Shown: positions 34,986 to 43,680, counted from the first letter of the stretch. The stretch is 64,000 nucleotides of DNA from Christensenella intestinihominis (GCF_001678845.1 NZ_MAIQ01000004.1:1-64000), one strand, 5' to 3'. A program made the numbers and translations. The notes: generated from the letters alone by a model not told the origin.

Positions 34986-35501
34986 CTAGAATATTCTTGT
35001 CAAAATATACCACAATCCCGATATTGCCGGAACGACGCAAAGAGCGATAAACAGTCCCTTGCAAGTTTTCAGCACATTGAGAGATTTTTTGATGTCCTGC
35101 GTCACCGTATTCACGTATGATCTGCTGGCGTTCTTGACTTCTTTTATTGATTTATCAAATCCGCTCAGGTGTGTCTCACAAACTTCGTTCGTCGTCGTGA
35201 CTAATGTGCCTGTGGCTTCTTTTATGCTGTCCTTGAGCATTTCGTTGCTCACCTCGATTTCTTTCATTTTCATGTCCATTTCTTCCAATGTCTGATTGAT
35301 CTGGGAATACTCGCTCGTAATCGCTTCCTGGAATTTCCGTGAGCTTTCTTCGGATTTCTTCCACAGTGAGGTTAGCTCCATGTACTGTTTCGTGAGAACG
35401 TCCACGTTGATCCTCGTATCCAATAGTCCTTCCGGGTTCGTGATCGTCACTTTCAGGCACCCGTTTTCCTCTTGTTTCTTCAATGCTTCCTCGTAGGTCA
35501 T
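34986..35501 (-). CDS. MobB-like membrane protein nested in the relaxase gene
   Basis: A 171-residue protein with a soluble N-terminus, a long coiled coil (about residues 45-125) and a C-terminal hydrophobic hairpin (about residues 143-168). Its first 326 bp lie inside the relaxase gene in another frame. It has a strong ribosome site of its own (AAGGAGG, nine bases before the ATG), so it is real. The layout matches mobB inside mobA of RSF1010-type mobilization systems, where the product aids transfer; equivalence is inferred. Confidence 0.75.
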   Translation of the reverse strand: MTYEEALKKQEENGCLKVTITNPEGLLDTRINVDVLTKQYMELTSLWKKSEESSRKFQEAITSEYSQINQTLEEMDMKMKEIEVSNEMLKDSIKEATGTLVTTTNEVCETHLSGFDKSIKEVKNASRSYVNTVTQDIKKSLNVLKTCKGLFIALCVVPAISGLWYILTRIF

Positions 35502-36249
35502 ACTCCAAGCCCTCCTTGCTTATGTCGATCTTGAATATTTGGGATAAGCGGCGGTCGCGTATCTTATGCCCGTCCTTGTCGATGAAAACAATGTATTTCC
35601 GGCGGTCTGTCCATTGGACTTCAAAGCCCTGCTCCTTCATGTTTTGGATAAACACCTGTCGGCTTAAAGCTGTGGATTTTGCCTTAACGATTGCTTTCAT
35701 CGTATCGAACACCCAACTTTGGTAAGTACCTTGCACCGCCTTTTCAATCGCCTTATACATCCCCATATCAAACGTCGTGATTTCATTGTTCTTTTGGCAG
35801 ATGGATTTCCCGTGCTCTCGCACGATCACGTCGGACAAATCCTTTAATTCCTGCAATTTTGCTTTGGAATAGCGAAATTTATATCCATGCTCAAAGCTGA
35901 CCGAATTGACGATCCAATGCGTATGGATATGGTCTTTGTCCTTGTGGGTGGCAAAGCACACTTCATAACCGCGAAACATGGGGCTGCGGGTGATAAGCTC
36001 GTAGGCAATTTGATTTGCTTCTTCAACCGTTATATTTTCCTCCTTCGGAAAGCTCTGTATAAAATGCTTATACTGCCTGCCCCCCGTTTTACGCCACGCC
36101 CGTTTTGTCGCTTTCATATCGTCAATCGCTGTTGCAAGATTACAGTTGTACCCACCGACCAGACGCCGCTCAGTTTTTTCATGCTTCATGATGTAGTTGA
36201 TCGCTTTGGCGATACTGGCCTTTGAATTGACTGCTTTTATGATTGCCAT
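35176..36249 (-). CDS. Relaxase/mobilization nuclease
   Basis: A 357-residue MobA/VirD2-type relaxase. N-terminal motif I is in KASIAKAINYIM with Tyr near 19; KHFIQSF follows; and the metal-binding three-histidine motif is HKDKDHIHTHWIVN (about residues 102-115). It would nick and carry the element DNA at oriT. The C-terminal third is polar (ETRGKRVPESDD... HKRSHRHISHDD) and shares its DNA with the nested membrane gene. It overlaps mobC by 13 bp. Confidence 0.92.
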   Translation of the reverse strand: MAIIKAVNSKASIAKAINYIMKHEKTERRLVGGYNCNLATAIDDMKATKRAWRKTGGRQYKHFIQSFPKEENITVEEANQIAYELITRSPMFRGYEVCFATHKDKDHIHTHWIVNSVSFEHGYKFRYSKAKLQELKDLSDVIVREHGKSICQKNNEITTFDMGMYKAIEKAVQGTYQSWVFDTMKAIVKAKSTALSRQVFIQNMKEQGFEVQWTDRRKYIVFIDKDGHKIRDRRLSQIFKIDISKEGLEYDLRGSIEETRGKRVPESDDHEPGRTIGYEDQRGRSHETVHGANLTVEEIRRKLTEIPGSDYERVFPDQSDIGRNGHENERNRGEQRNAQGQHKRSHRHISHDDERSL

Positions 36250-36542
36250 TCACACATCAACTCCTTCAGCGCAGAATACATCTGCGACAGCTCCGGCGAA
36301 CAGTCCGTTATCAATCCGGCGTTCACATGATAGGCGATCTGATTGACGTTGTTCCCAATCGCTTTCAATTCCTTCACTACTTCAAGCCCACCTTCCTTTA
36401 CATGGATTTCTTTTCCGAGCAATGAGCGCAGAGCGTATTCCCGAAGCGATAAGCCCGACCTCTTGACTTTCGCCCTGATTGCCGCAAGCTCCCTGTCCGA
36501 TACCCTGATACTGACGCAATGTTTCCTGCTGCGGTTTGCCAT
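36237..36542 (-). CDS. mobC: MobC relaxosome accessory protein
   Basis: A 101-residue protein of the MobC family: a ribbon-helix-helix-like start (HCVSIRVSDRELAAIRAKVKRSGLS) and the family helix KELKAIGNNVNQIAYHVNAG. It binds oriT and opens it for the relaxase. The start at 36542 is supported by AAAGGAAGG; it overlaps the relaxase gene at its end. Confidence 0.9.
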   Translation of the reverse strand: MANRSRKHCVSIRVSDRELAAIRAKVKRSGLSLREYALRSLLGKEIHVKEGGLEVVKELKAIGNNVNQIAYHVNAGLITDCSPELSQMYSALKELMCEWQS

Positions 36543-36577
36543 GTTCCACCTTCCTTTGGTTTCGCTCATGGGGGTTC

Positions 36578-36633
36578 AAAGGGGGTTCTCCCCTTTGCAA
36601 GCGTCCAAGTGGCACGCCACTTGGGGAGCTTGC
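36578..36633. other. Candidate oriT of element 1
   Basis: Two adjacent inverted repeats just upstream of mobC: CAAAGGGG / CCCCTTTG (36578-36598) and a longer stem with GCAAGC, CCAAGTGG and their complements (36597-36633, 4-nt loop). Relaxase origins often have this layout next to mobC. The nick site cannot be assigned. Confidence 0.55.
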
Positions 36634-36713
36634 CTTCCTCTGTACGATACGGAGCAGGAGTACCGCCACAAGGCGGTATTCCTGTCTGCTGTATCGTTCG
36701 GGGAAGTGGGCGC

Positions 36714-36920
36714 TTATCCGGCCTTGCCGCTGTTTGCGTCGATCCACTTTATAAACTGCTCCTTTCCTACGATCAGCCGCTTTCCGATGTGCAGGGTTGG
36801 GAAACCGTGCGAGTGCATCAGTTCATATGCTCCCGTTCTGGAAATGCCTAACGCCTGCGCCACCATATCGGCAGTCAATGTTACGGGTAGTTCCTCGTAT
36901 GATGTTTGCGTCTGCTTCAT
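36714..36920 (-). CDS. Excisionase-like helix-turn-helix protein
   Basis: A 68-residue MerR/AlpA-type winged protein: LTADMVAQALGISRTGAYELMHSHGF, then HIGKRLIVGKEQFIKWID. This is the typical DNA-binding domain of excisionases and element regulators. AAGGAGG precedes the ATG. It may direct excision with the integrase at 38301-39515 or control the mob genes. Confidence 0.85.
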   Translation of the reverse strand: MKQTQTSYEELPVTLTADMVAQALGISRTGAYELMHSHGFPTLHIGKRLIVGKEQFIKWIDANSGKAG

Positions 36921-36989
36921 GCGTTCCTCCTTATTCTGTTTTCAATGTGCGGTAGTGCGTAAACCGTGGATATTCCACCTCCTTCTTTT

Positions 36990-37020
36990 AGACAATATTT
37001 ATAATATATAAATATTGTCT
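36990..37020. promoter_or_regulatory. Large A/T-rich palindrome in the xis-DUF6076 intergenic region
   Basis: A perfect 13-bp inverted repeat, AGACAATATTTAT (36990-37002) and ATAAATATTGTCT (37008-37020), 5-bp spacer. A related half, ATAAATATATTGTCTC, recurs at about 37067-37082. Probably the binding site of a local regulator controlling the divergent genes. Confidence 0.6.
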
Positions 37021-37099
37021 TGCATTTTATCATACTACAAGCAAAGCTTTATGTCAATATATATCCATAAATATATTGTCTCTTTTTTTCTTTTATATA

Positions 37100-37128
37100 T
37101 TGACATATATGGCTGTACAATTTATAAT
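37100..37128 (+). promoter_or_regulatory. Strong promoter of the DUF6076-integrase operon
   Basis: TTGACA (37100-37105), 17 bp, TATAAT (37123-37128), a consensus match 32 bp before the ATG. Confidence 0.8.
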
Positions 37129-37159
37129 TATATTATTAAATTGTCGAAGGAGTTCTACA

Positions 37160-38296
37160 ATGCAGATTTTAACCGAAATGTTGTTTACATTGGACTATGA
37201 ACAGTTTACAGAAAAGCGAATCTGCCGTTATGTTGAGGACACAAATCCGGAATATCTGGAAACGCAAAATGATGTCCTCCAAAGTTTCACATACGGTACT
37301 ATGTTGCTTGACCTTGCGGAAGCAGATACGCAGGTTTTTGAACGTATTTCGCTCCCCGCCGCCGCTCTGCTTACAAGCATGAACATGCAGGAAGCGGAAG
37401 CAATAAAAGACGAACTAAGAGCATTGGCAAAGACTACAAAACCGTTGCTCTCCGTCCTTCCCGATCTTTTCAGCGTATACCGTGAAAAGAGTTTGCGCGT
37501 GGTAGATGCCTTGCTCCGGCGGAAGGAATGGAACAAGCAATCCGTCTTAGAGGGCTTCAAAGACATATTTTTAAACGCCCATGTCATTTCAACCTATATT
37601 GAACAGGTAAAGACCTTGCTGAACGCGAATGTATTTGCAGATAAGATATATGGTCAGAAAGCGACGGCAGATATACGCATGGATATGATCTATCATTTGT
37701 TGGGAGCACATGACGAACGTGTCAATGAGTCGTTCCATGCCCCGAAAGGAAAAACGGAAGATATAACCTCTAATACGGGGATTTCAGCAAAAGTACCGCT
37801 TGACCTCATGGCTCCCTCGGATTATTCGTTTCTGCACGACGCGGAAATCAGCCAAAAGCTAATGATCGCGCTTGAGGGCGATATGCGCCGTCTGGAATTT
37901 TATATCCATACAGATGATACCCTGCAAAGCGTCATAGTGGCATACATTAAGGATATGATCGAGCAGGAGGTTGTCATTCGGAAATGCAAGCACTGTGGGC
38001 GGTATTTTGTGGCGCAGGGACGAACCGTCTACTGTGAGCGCACCATAGACGCGCAAGGTAACACCTGCCGACAAATAGGAGCTATGGCGCAGTACATGCA
38101 GAATCTGGATAGATCGCCTGAAAAAAAGGCGTACAGGCAAGCCTACAAAAACAATTTTGCGAAAATGAAGAAAGGCGATCTTTCCGAAACTGATTTTGAA
38201 CGGTGGAAAGAGGAAGCGAAGAAGTTAAGAAAAGATGTAGAAAATGGCTTGATGCAGGCAGATAGATTTCTTGACTGGCTCAAGTATGGGGAGTGA
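37160..38296 (+). CDS. DUF6076 domain protein
   Basis: A 378-residue protein that I recognise as the DUF6076 type found in mobile elements of Clostridia. The C-terminal third has a zinc-knuckle-like site, CKHCGRYFVAQGRTVYCERT...C, then a helical stretch RQAYKNNFAKMKKGDLSETDFERWKEEAKK. The N-terminal 250 residues have no motif I know. GAAGGAG precedes the ATG. It ends 4 bp before the integrase start, so it may regulate integration or replication. Function unknown. Confidence 0.75.
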   Translation: MQILTEMLFTLDYEQFTEKRICRYVEDTNPEYLETQNDVLQSFTYGTMLLDLAEADTQVFERISLPAAALLTSMNMQEAEAIKDELRALAKTTKPLLSVLPDLFSVYREKSLRVVDALLRRKEWNKQSVLEGFKDIFLNAHVISTYIEQVKTLLNANVFADKIYGQKATADIRMDMIYHLLGAHDERVNESFHAPKGKTEDITSNTGISAKVPLDLMAPSDYSFLHDAEISQKLMIALEGDMRRLEFYIHTDDTLQSVIVAYIKDMIEQEVVIRKCKHCGRYFVAQGRTVYCERTIDAQGNTCRQIGAMAQYMQNLDRSPEKKAYRQAYKNNFAKMKKGDLSETDFERWKEEAKKLRKDVENGLMQADRFLDWLKYGE

Positions 38297-38300
38297 TCGT

Positions 38301-39515
38301 ATGGCAAGGAATGAAGATACGGAAAACCGCAGGACAAAAAGGGGCGCACAAGGCGGCGGTACGATGCGCAAGCGTGCAGATGGTACATGGGAGGCCCGCT
38401 ACACTGTAGGGCGCGATCCTGGCACTGGCAAGCAGATACAGAAGTCCGTCTATGCCAAAACGCAGAAAGATGTGCGGAAAAAGTTACAGCAAGCCACAAC
38501 CGCCATTGATGACGGCATGTATATTGAGCCGTCCAAAATGACCGTAAAGCAATGGCTTGAAATCTGGTATAGAGAATACACGGGACAGTTAAAACCGCGA
38601 ACGAGAACGGAATATAAGGCGCAGATTGATAACCATATTTCAACAGCGCTCGGAGCGGTCAAGTTACAGGCGTTGAACGCGCACATGATACAGTCCTTTT
38701 ATAACAAGCTGCACCGCGGTATGAAGGATAAGAAAGGGTTATCCCCTAAGACGGTCAAGAACGTACACGGAATCCTTCACAGGGCATTAGAACAGGCTGT
38801 AGAGATCGGATATATCAAGTATAACGCCGCCAACGCCTGTAAGCTCCCGCGTATCACTAAAGCGGAGATACAACCACTTGACGATACGGGGATAGCGGAA
38901 TTTCTGAATGCGATTAAAGGACACAAATATGAACGGGTGTATTTGGTTGGTCTATTCACGGGGTTACGGCAATCAGAAATTCTGGGGCTAACGTGGGATT
39001 GTATCGACTTCAAAAAGGGAACGATTTATGTTTATAGACAATTACAGAAAGTAGAAGATCAGTATTTGTTTGGAACACTTAAAAATAATAAGGCACGTAA
39101 ACTATCGCCTGCACCCGAAGTTATGAAGATTTTGCGCAAGCAAAATATAGACCAAAAGAAATGGAAACTAAAAGCGGGGATAGCATGGGAACCGTGGCAA
39201 AATGAGAAGTTAGTATTTACAAATGAGTTGGGTGGGCATTTATGCCATAAGACGATCTATAATAATTTCAAGGATATTATGAGATCGTTAAAAAGGCCGG
39301 ACACTCGTTTTCACGATTTGCGGCATACCTACGCTGTAGCCGCAATACGTTCCGGCGATGATATTAAGACAGTGCAGGAAAATCTCGGACATCATGCGGC
39401 GGCGTTCACGCTCGACACCTACGGGCACGTTACGGAAACGATGAAAAAGGAAAGTTCGCAGAGAATGCAAAGCTACATCAATTCTGTAAAGGGTAAATTA
39501 AAGGGTAAACGATGA
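38301..39515 (+). CDS. Tyrosine recombinase/integrase of element 1
   Basis: A 404-residue integrase. An N-terminal arm-binding region (GTMRKRADGTWEARYTVGRD) resembles the AP2-like domain of Tn916-type integrases; a SAM-like core-binding domain follows (about 75-180). The catalytic residues are Arg in TGLRQSEILGL, HDLRHTYA (His and Arg), GHH and the nucleophile Tyr in LDTYGHV. Its 3' end lies 53 bp from the tRNA repeat, the usual place. It starts 4 bp after the DUF6076 stop. Confidence 0.95.
   Translation: MARNEDTENRRTKRGAQGGGTMRKRADGTWEARYTVGRDPGTGKQIQKSVYAKTQKDVRKKLQQATTAIDDGMYIEPSKMTVKQWLEIWYREYTGQLKPRTRTEYKAQIDNHISTALGAVKLQALNAHMIQSFYNKLHRGMKDKKGLSPKTVKNVHGILHRALEQAVEIGYIKYNAANACKLPRITKAEIQPLDDTGIAEFLNAIKGHKYERVYLVGLFTGLRQSEILGLTWDCIDFKKGTIYVYRQLQKVEDQYLFGTLKNNKARKLSPAPEVMKILRKQNIDQKKWKLKAGIAWEPWQNEKLVFTNELGGHLCHKTIYNNFKDIMRSLKRPDTRFHDLRHTYAVAAIRSGDDIKTVQENLGHHAAAFTLDTYGHVTETMKKESSQRMQSYINSVKGKLKGKR
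39481..39506 (+). repeat. 26-bp repeat in the integrase tail, right arm-type site
   Basis: Identical to 29283-29308. Two TAAAGGGT boxes (39487-39494 and 39499-39506), 12 bp apart, encode the integrase C-terminus KGKLKG and lie about 62 bp from the tRNA repeat. Confidence 0.6.
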
Positions 39516-39568
39516 AAAATGGGCAAAGAAAAAACCTGATAAACCGCATGGTTATCAGGTTTTCTTTG

Positions 39569-39653
<85 letters not shown>

Positions 39654-39683
39654 TATGTGCCGCTTATTTGAGACAGCTTAATT

Positions 39684-39712
39684 ATTATATAACAGGTGGC
39701 ATAGGATGTCAA
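39684..39712 (-). promoter_or_regulatory. Promoter of the intact tRNA-fMet
   Basis: On the minus strand TTGACA (39707-39712), 17 bp, TATAAT (39684-39689), 38 bp before the tRNA 5' end. It lies inside element 2, so the functional tRNA is now transcribed from element DNA. Confidence 0.85.
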
Positions 39713-39836
39713 GGGAAAAGCACCTTTTGTATGATGAAATCGCACATATATTTTATTATATGCCAATAGCACAAAACTTTGGCGATTCTATGTCGAGGGC
39801 AAAAGGAGGGGAGTTATTGACACAATACTATATATT

Positions 39837-41894
39837 TCACACAAGCTTTTTCTTTTCATATGCAAGAGTCAAACGAATCATAAAATCACTATCCAATATT
39901 ATTACTTTTTTCTTAAGTATTTTAGCCAAAAGCAATAAAGCCTCTATCAATTGAGTATCCAAAGTGGCGGGGACGATAATAGAAATTATTTCAGTCCTTA
40001 CATCTTGTAACCCCTTCAGTGTTTGATCAAGTATTTCACGCCCTGTTTTAGACGATCGTGTAATTTTTCTATTTTCAGATTTCATAATACCCTGCATGTT
40101 TTGATCTCTGCCATCAAGATTTATGGTAATTGATATATCACCATACTCTTGCCCTTGATGTGGTTGCGGAATAAAATCATCAAAATAACAAAAGAGTTGT
40201 TGAAGACACTCAACCGATTCTATTGAATCAAATTGCTTATATCGGCATTCCTCGCACATCTCTGTTGTTGGATGTTTCTTGCATTTTTCTCCAAGATTTC
40301 TCAAAATATTTTTTGCACGTTCTATGTCCGATACGCTAGGTGTAAATTCATATAAATCTTTGAAATGGTGAATATCTTTTGGCCTAAGCCTTTTATAGCC
40401 ACCGGCATTTAAAATCCTTAAGTGACCATTATAGACGGTTACATATTCATTATCAGCCAATTTAAGTTTGGGTTCAATTGCTTGTAATTCAGAAATGATT
40501 TTTATTAAAAATTCATCGTTAAGTGCAATAGAAAGAATTTCATCAATATTTCTAATGGGTTTTATCGTCCCGCATTCTACGCATTTAACCGTTGTGATCG
40601 ATTCTTTACACGACTCACAGGACAAAGTATTTTTCGGGCTTAACTTAAATATACTTTTTTGACAATGTATACAACTCGGAATTGTTGTATCCTCACATCG
40701 TTCGCAAACGATAAGATAACTATAGGCAGTCTGCTTGGGGAAAGCGTTGTACAAAGCAATAGGGGAAATATTAATGGGATACTGTTCCACGTGTTTCTGT
40801 TTGCAGATTAATATTACTCGAGCAATTTCATTAAGTATCTCCCTGCTTTCGAGTCGAAGATGTCCCCATTCGCCGCCACTAAACAACTGTATATGACTAA
40901 ATTTCTCTATACCATCCTCGGAAAAGATATCAGAAAAATAATCGATAATTGTCACAATTCGCTTTATGCTCCATTTTCTGAATTGTGAAGTAGTTAAATT
41001 TTGATTAATATATAATTTCCCTCTATTACTGTTCACACCTAAAGTAGCAATAATATCATTGTCAATCTGCTCATTATAGAGAGCTGCTGCAATTTCATGC
41101 TCTTCGAACCCTTTCATAAATGAATCCTGTTTGTGCGCTAAATCAGGGTCAGAGAATGTGACCTTTTGAGGTTTGTTTTCATCTAAAATTGTACTTGTAA
41201 GAGACACTTTTTTTCTATCATCTGGATTAAAGATTGTATCTAAAACTGCCTTGTTTAAGGATAATCCCACCAACTTCACATCGAATAGTTCCAGAATTGC
41301 GTTTCGAATTATATATTCAATTGTAGGAGGCATATTATATAATGCCGCAAATCCTTTTTCAACGTTAATCCACACAAAGCAATCTGTCAATTCATGGATA
41401 TAATCAAACCTATTTTGGGGAGTAATGTAGCTATATTTTTTGAGATACGTTAAGCCTACTTCAAAAATTTCCGATGATTCTTCCGTCCATTTAGTGATCG
41501 CAATACATTTTAAATCCTTAAACCGCGCATCCACATTATAATGCTTTGTTCCAAGGAATTCATCCATTTGATCTTTTAATTTGGACTCATTGATTTTCTT
41601 TCCAACAAACTTATTGGCCCAGTATAGAACAAATCCTGGCTTTCTTCCGTACCTATATTCTTCATAATAACTTCTAATTACACTTTCAGAAATTTCAGGT
41701 GAACGCTTAATAATTTTGTAGAGATCAGCTTTTGAAAGTTGGGATAATGCACTTTTTAAATTGTCAACTTTTCCTTGGCCCGTGACGAATAGATATTTTT
41801 GTTTCAGTTCGTCTTCATTAATAGTATCAAGTAACATTTTGCATATGCCTTCTAATCGCATCAAATCTAATGCTACTGTAATTTTTTCAGCCAT
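39837..41894 (-). CDS. Large unrecognised zinc-ribbon protein, element 2 cargo
   Basis: A 685-residue protein I cannot name. No membrane helices. Residues about 395-440 hold paired knuckles (CERC, CIHC, CESC, CVEC), likely two zinc ribbons; a third site, CKKHPTTEMCEEC, lies near 536-550. The N-terminal half is helical with a KSALSQLSKADLYKII segment; the last 75 residues alternate strand and helix and could be a compact enzyme or binding domain. GGAGG precedes the ATG. A/T-rich and alone at the element end, the place where defence cargo often sits. Confidence 0.6.
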   Translation of the reverse strand: MAEKITVALDLMRLEGICKMLLDTINEDELKQKYLFVTGQGKVDNLKSALSQLSKADLYKIIKRSPEISESVIRSYYEEYRYGRKPGFVLYWANKFVGKKINESKLKDQMDEFLGTKHYNVDARFKDLKCIAITKWTEESSEIFEVGLTYLKKYSYITPQNRFDYIHELTDCFVWINVEKGFAALYNMPPTIEYIIRNAILELFDVKLVGLSLNKAVLDTIFNPDDRKKVSLTSTILDENKPQKVTFSDPDLAHKQDSFMKGFEEHEIAAALYNEQIDNDIIATLGVNSNRGKLYINQNLTTSQFRKWSIKRIVTIIDYFSDIFSEDGIEKFSHIQLFSGGEWGHLRLESREILNEIARVILICKQKHVEQYPINISPIALYNAFPKQTAYSYLIVCERCEDTTIPSCIHCQKSIFKLSPKNTLSCESCKESITTVKCVECGTIKPIRNIDEILSIALNDEFLIKIISELQAIEPKLKLADNEYVTVYNGHLRILNAGGYKRLRPKDIHHFKDLYEFTPSVSDIERAKNILRNLGEKCKKHPTTEMCEECRYKQFDSIESVECLQQLFCYFDDFIPQPHQGQEYGDISITINLDGRDQNMQGIMKSENRKITRSSKTGREILDQTLKGLQDVRTEIISIIVPATLDTQLIEALLLLAKILKKKVIILDSDFMIRLTLAYEKKKLV

Positions 41895-42096
41895 TCGAAT
41901 TCCTCCAGAGCCGATTGAATCGCATATTTTTTATTGCTAATAGACAAAAACAAAGATGTTAATTTCAATATTATCACTATATTGTTGCTGTATCAACATA
42001 TTCAACGAATTCGTGACTTTAAATATTTTTTCGATATTATCTGGTTAAAAATAATTGGGAATATTTTTAACTATTTGCTTATTTTAGATGAATAAG

Positions 42097-42125
42097 AACC
42101 CGCCTAACATTTCGCTAAGCGGGTT
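42097..42125 (-). terminator. Probable terminator of the zinc-ribbon membrane gene
   Basis: A stem with AACCCGC / GCGGGTT ends, imperfect inside, followed by TTCTTATT on the minus strand, 35 bp past the stop. Confidence 0.55.
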
Positions 42126-42159
42126 TCTATCAGTTCATGTTATTTTTATCATACCGAAG

Positions 42160-42879
42160 TTACGCAACTGTATCCAAAGCCGCTTTTTGTTGTTCCCAAG
42201 CAGAAATTTTTGCTTTTGTAAGTTCTTCAATCGCCTTATTATGGGATTCTTCCAACATTTTCAAATATTCTTCCTGTCTTTCTGATACTATCTTTTGCTG
42301 AGCTTTTGTTATTAAGTCTTCTTCACTTTCTTTTAAGAAGCTCATCGCTTCAGAGTTACTACGGAATTCATCCTGCGACATTTGGTCTGCCTTATTTTCT
42401 TCAATATTTTGCTTTTCCTTATCATATTCTTCATTCATTATATCAATTTGCTCATCATATGCGTCTATTACATCCTTTAATGCAGAATTGGAATATTTGT
42501 AATTATCGGCAATAAGTGAAATAATCCACGCTACTCCGCTGATACCCAAGGTAATCCACCCAGCAGGAGTGGCAACTAAGAAAATTGATACAGCAGCACT
42601 ACCAACTGCTGTAAACCCGGAAACTGTTGTCGCCATAGAAGAGCCGCCATACGCTCCCGCTCCACCGATTCTTACTTCATCCATTCCCCCTGTTGCCTGT
42701 ACAAGTCCTGCAAAGATTAGTAAAACAGCAAGAGCAATACATATCCATTTGCGCAAATTTTGTTTCGTAGATTTCCCTTTTACTGATTTTTCCTGCTGTT
42801 CAACTATATCTGCGCCACAATGTATGCAGTATTTAGCGCCATCAGAAACCTCTTTTTTACATTGATTACAGTATTTCAT
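42160..42879 (-). CDS. Zinc-ribbon membrane protein with coiled-coil tail
   Basis: A 239-residue protein. The N-terminal zinc ribbon is CNQCKKEVSDGAKYCIHCG (Cys 4, 7, 18, 21). Membrane helices lie at about 45-62 and 90-125, with a Gly/Ser-rich loop between. Residues about 132-235 are a charged helical stretch (DEQIDIMNEEYDKEKQ, KAQQKIVSERQEEYLKML). The type is common in Clostridia, with unknown function. Located between the 685-residue gene and the RHH gene. Confidence 0.7.
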   Translation of the reverse strand: MKYCNQCKKEVSDGAKYCIHCGADIVEQQEKSVKGKSTKQNLRKWICIALAVLLIFAGLVQATGGMDEVRIGGAGAYGGSSMATTVSGFTAVGSAAVSIFLVATPAGWITLGISGVAWIISLIADNYKYSNSALKDVIDAYDEQIDIMNEEYDKEKQNIEENKADQMSQDEFRSNSEAMSFLKESEEDLITKAQQKIVSERQEEYLKMLEESHNKAIEELTKAKISAWEQQKAALDTVA

Positions 42880-43076
42880 TCCTCTTCCTCCATTATTATC
42901 AATATATTTTATTATATGAAAACAGTTCTATTTTGTCCTAAGCTATGTGCTTAATAAATGGGAATAATCTCTCTGCGTTTGGCGGTACTCTTTACACAAT
43001 ATTCGATTTTCAATATCGTTTTTAGAATACATACAAATTATAGTATATCGAATACAATTATGTCAAGGAGAAAGCT

Positions 43077-43253
43077 ATGGTCAAGCAATTCATTCCCAAA
43101 AAGCCAGATAAAGAAGTTATTTCTATTCGTATATCGACTGATTTGTTGAAAAATGTTGACAAAAGTGCAACAGAAGCCGATATAAGCCGAAATGAATTTA
43201 TCAACCAATGTATTCAATTTGCTTTGCAAAACATTAAACCGACCTCTGATTGA
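43077..43253 (+). CDS. Ribbon-helix-helix DNA-binding protein
   Basis: A 58-residue protein with the RHH/Arc layout: a strand EVISIRIST, helix 1 DLLKNVDKSATEAD, a turn IS, helix 2 RNEFINQCIQFALQN. It would bind DNA as a dimer of dimers. AAGGAG sits six bases before the ATG. ATATTCGAT about 80 bp upstream and ATCGAATAC about 30 bp upstream are inverted copies that could be its operator. Likely an element regulator. Confidence 0.72.
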   Translation: MVKQFIPKKPDKEVISIRISTDLLKNVDKSATEADISRNEFINQCIQFALQNIKPTSD

Positions 43254-43383
43254 AGAATCGCATTCGTTCCAACTCTTTTTATGCCTTAACCACATTCTAT
43301 TGAACTCCTACAGCCCCATAGACAGTTTTTTAAAACTTTTTCGGCCACCTGTCCGGCAAACGACTTTTTAACGTATATGAGCT

Positions 43384-43581
43384 TCATAGTATCATTGCCG
43401 TTTCAAAAGTTTCCATTTGAAATTTTGCTTTTTGCTCCATCAATCGAATATCGCCAAGCATTTTCCGTAATCGTTTAATGTCCTTGCCATCAAAAATATA
43501 GTTCTCATCTACATTTTCAAGCAAGGTGATAATCATTCTTTTTGCACTTTTAAGCTGTTCCATGATTTTGTTTTCGTTCAT
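43384..43581 (-). CDS. Small helical protein of unknown function
   Basis: A 65-residue charged helical protein (MNENKIMEQLKSAKRMIITLLENVDENYIFDGKDIKRLRK in outline: KSAKRMIITLLENV, then KDIKRLRKMLGDIRLMEQK). No motif recognised. AAGAGGTC precedes the ATG. It lies in the element 2 run of small minus-strand genes. Confidence 0.5.
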   Translation of the reverse strand: MNENKIMEQLKSAKRMIITLLENVDENYIFDGKDIKRLRKMLGDIRLMEQKAKFQMETFETAMIL

Positions 43582-43680
43582 TCTTCTGACCTCTTTTCAA
43601 TATGATTTTGGGAAACTCCCACAACTTAGCTTTCCCTCACAAAACCCTCTTTCCTCTTAATTGTAAAGTTCAAAACATTT

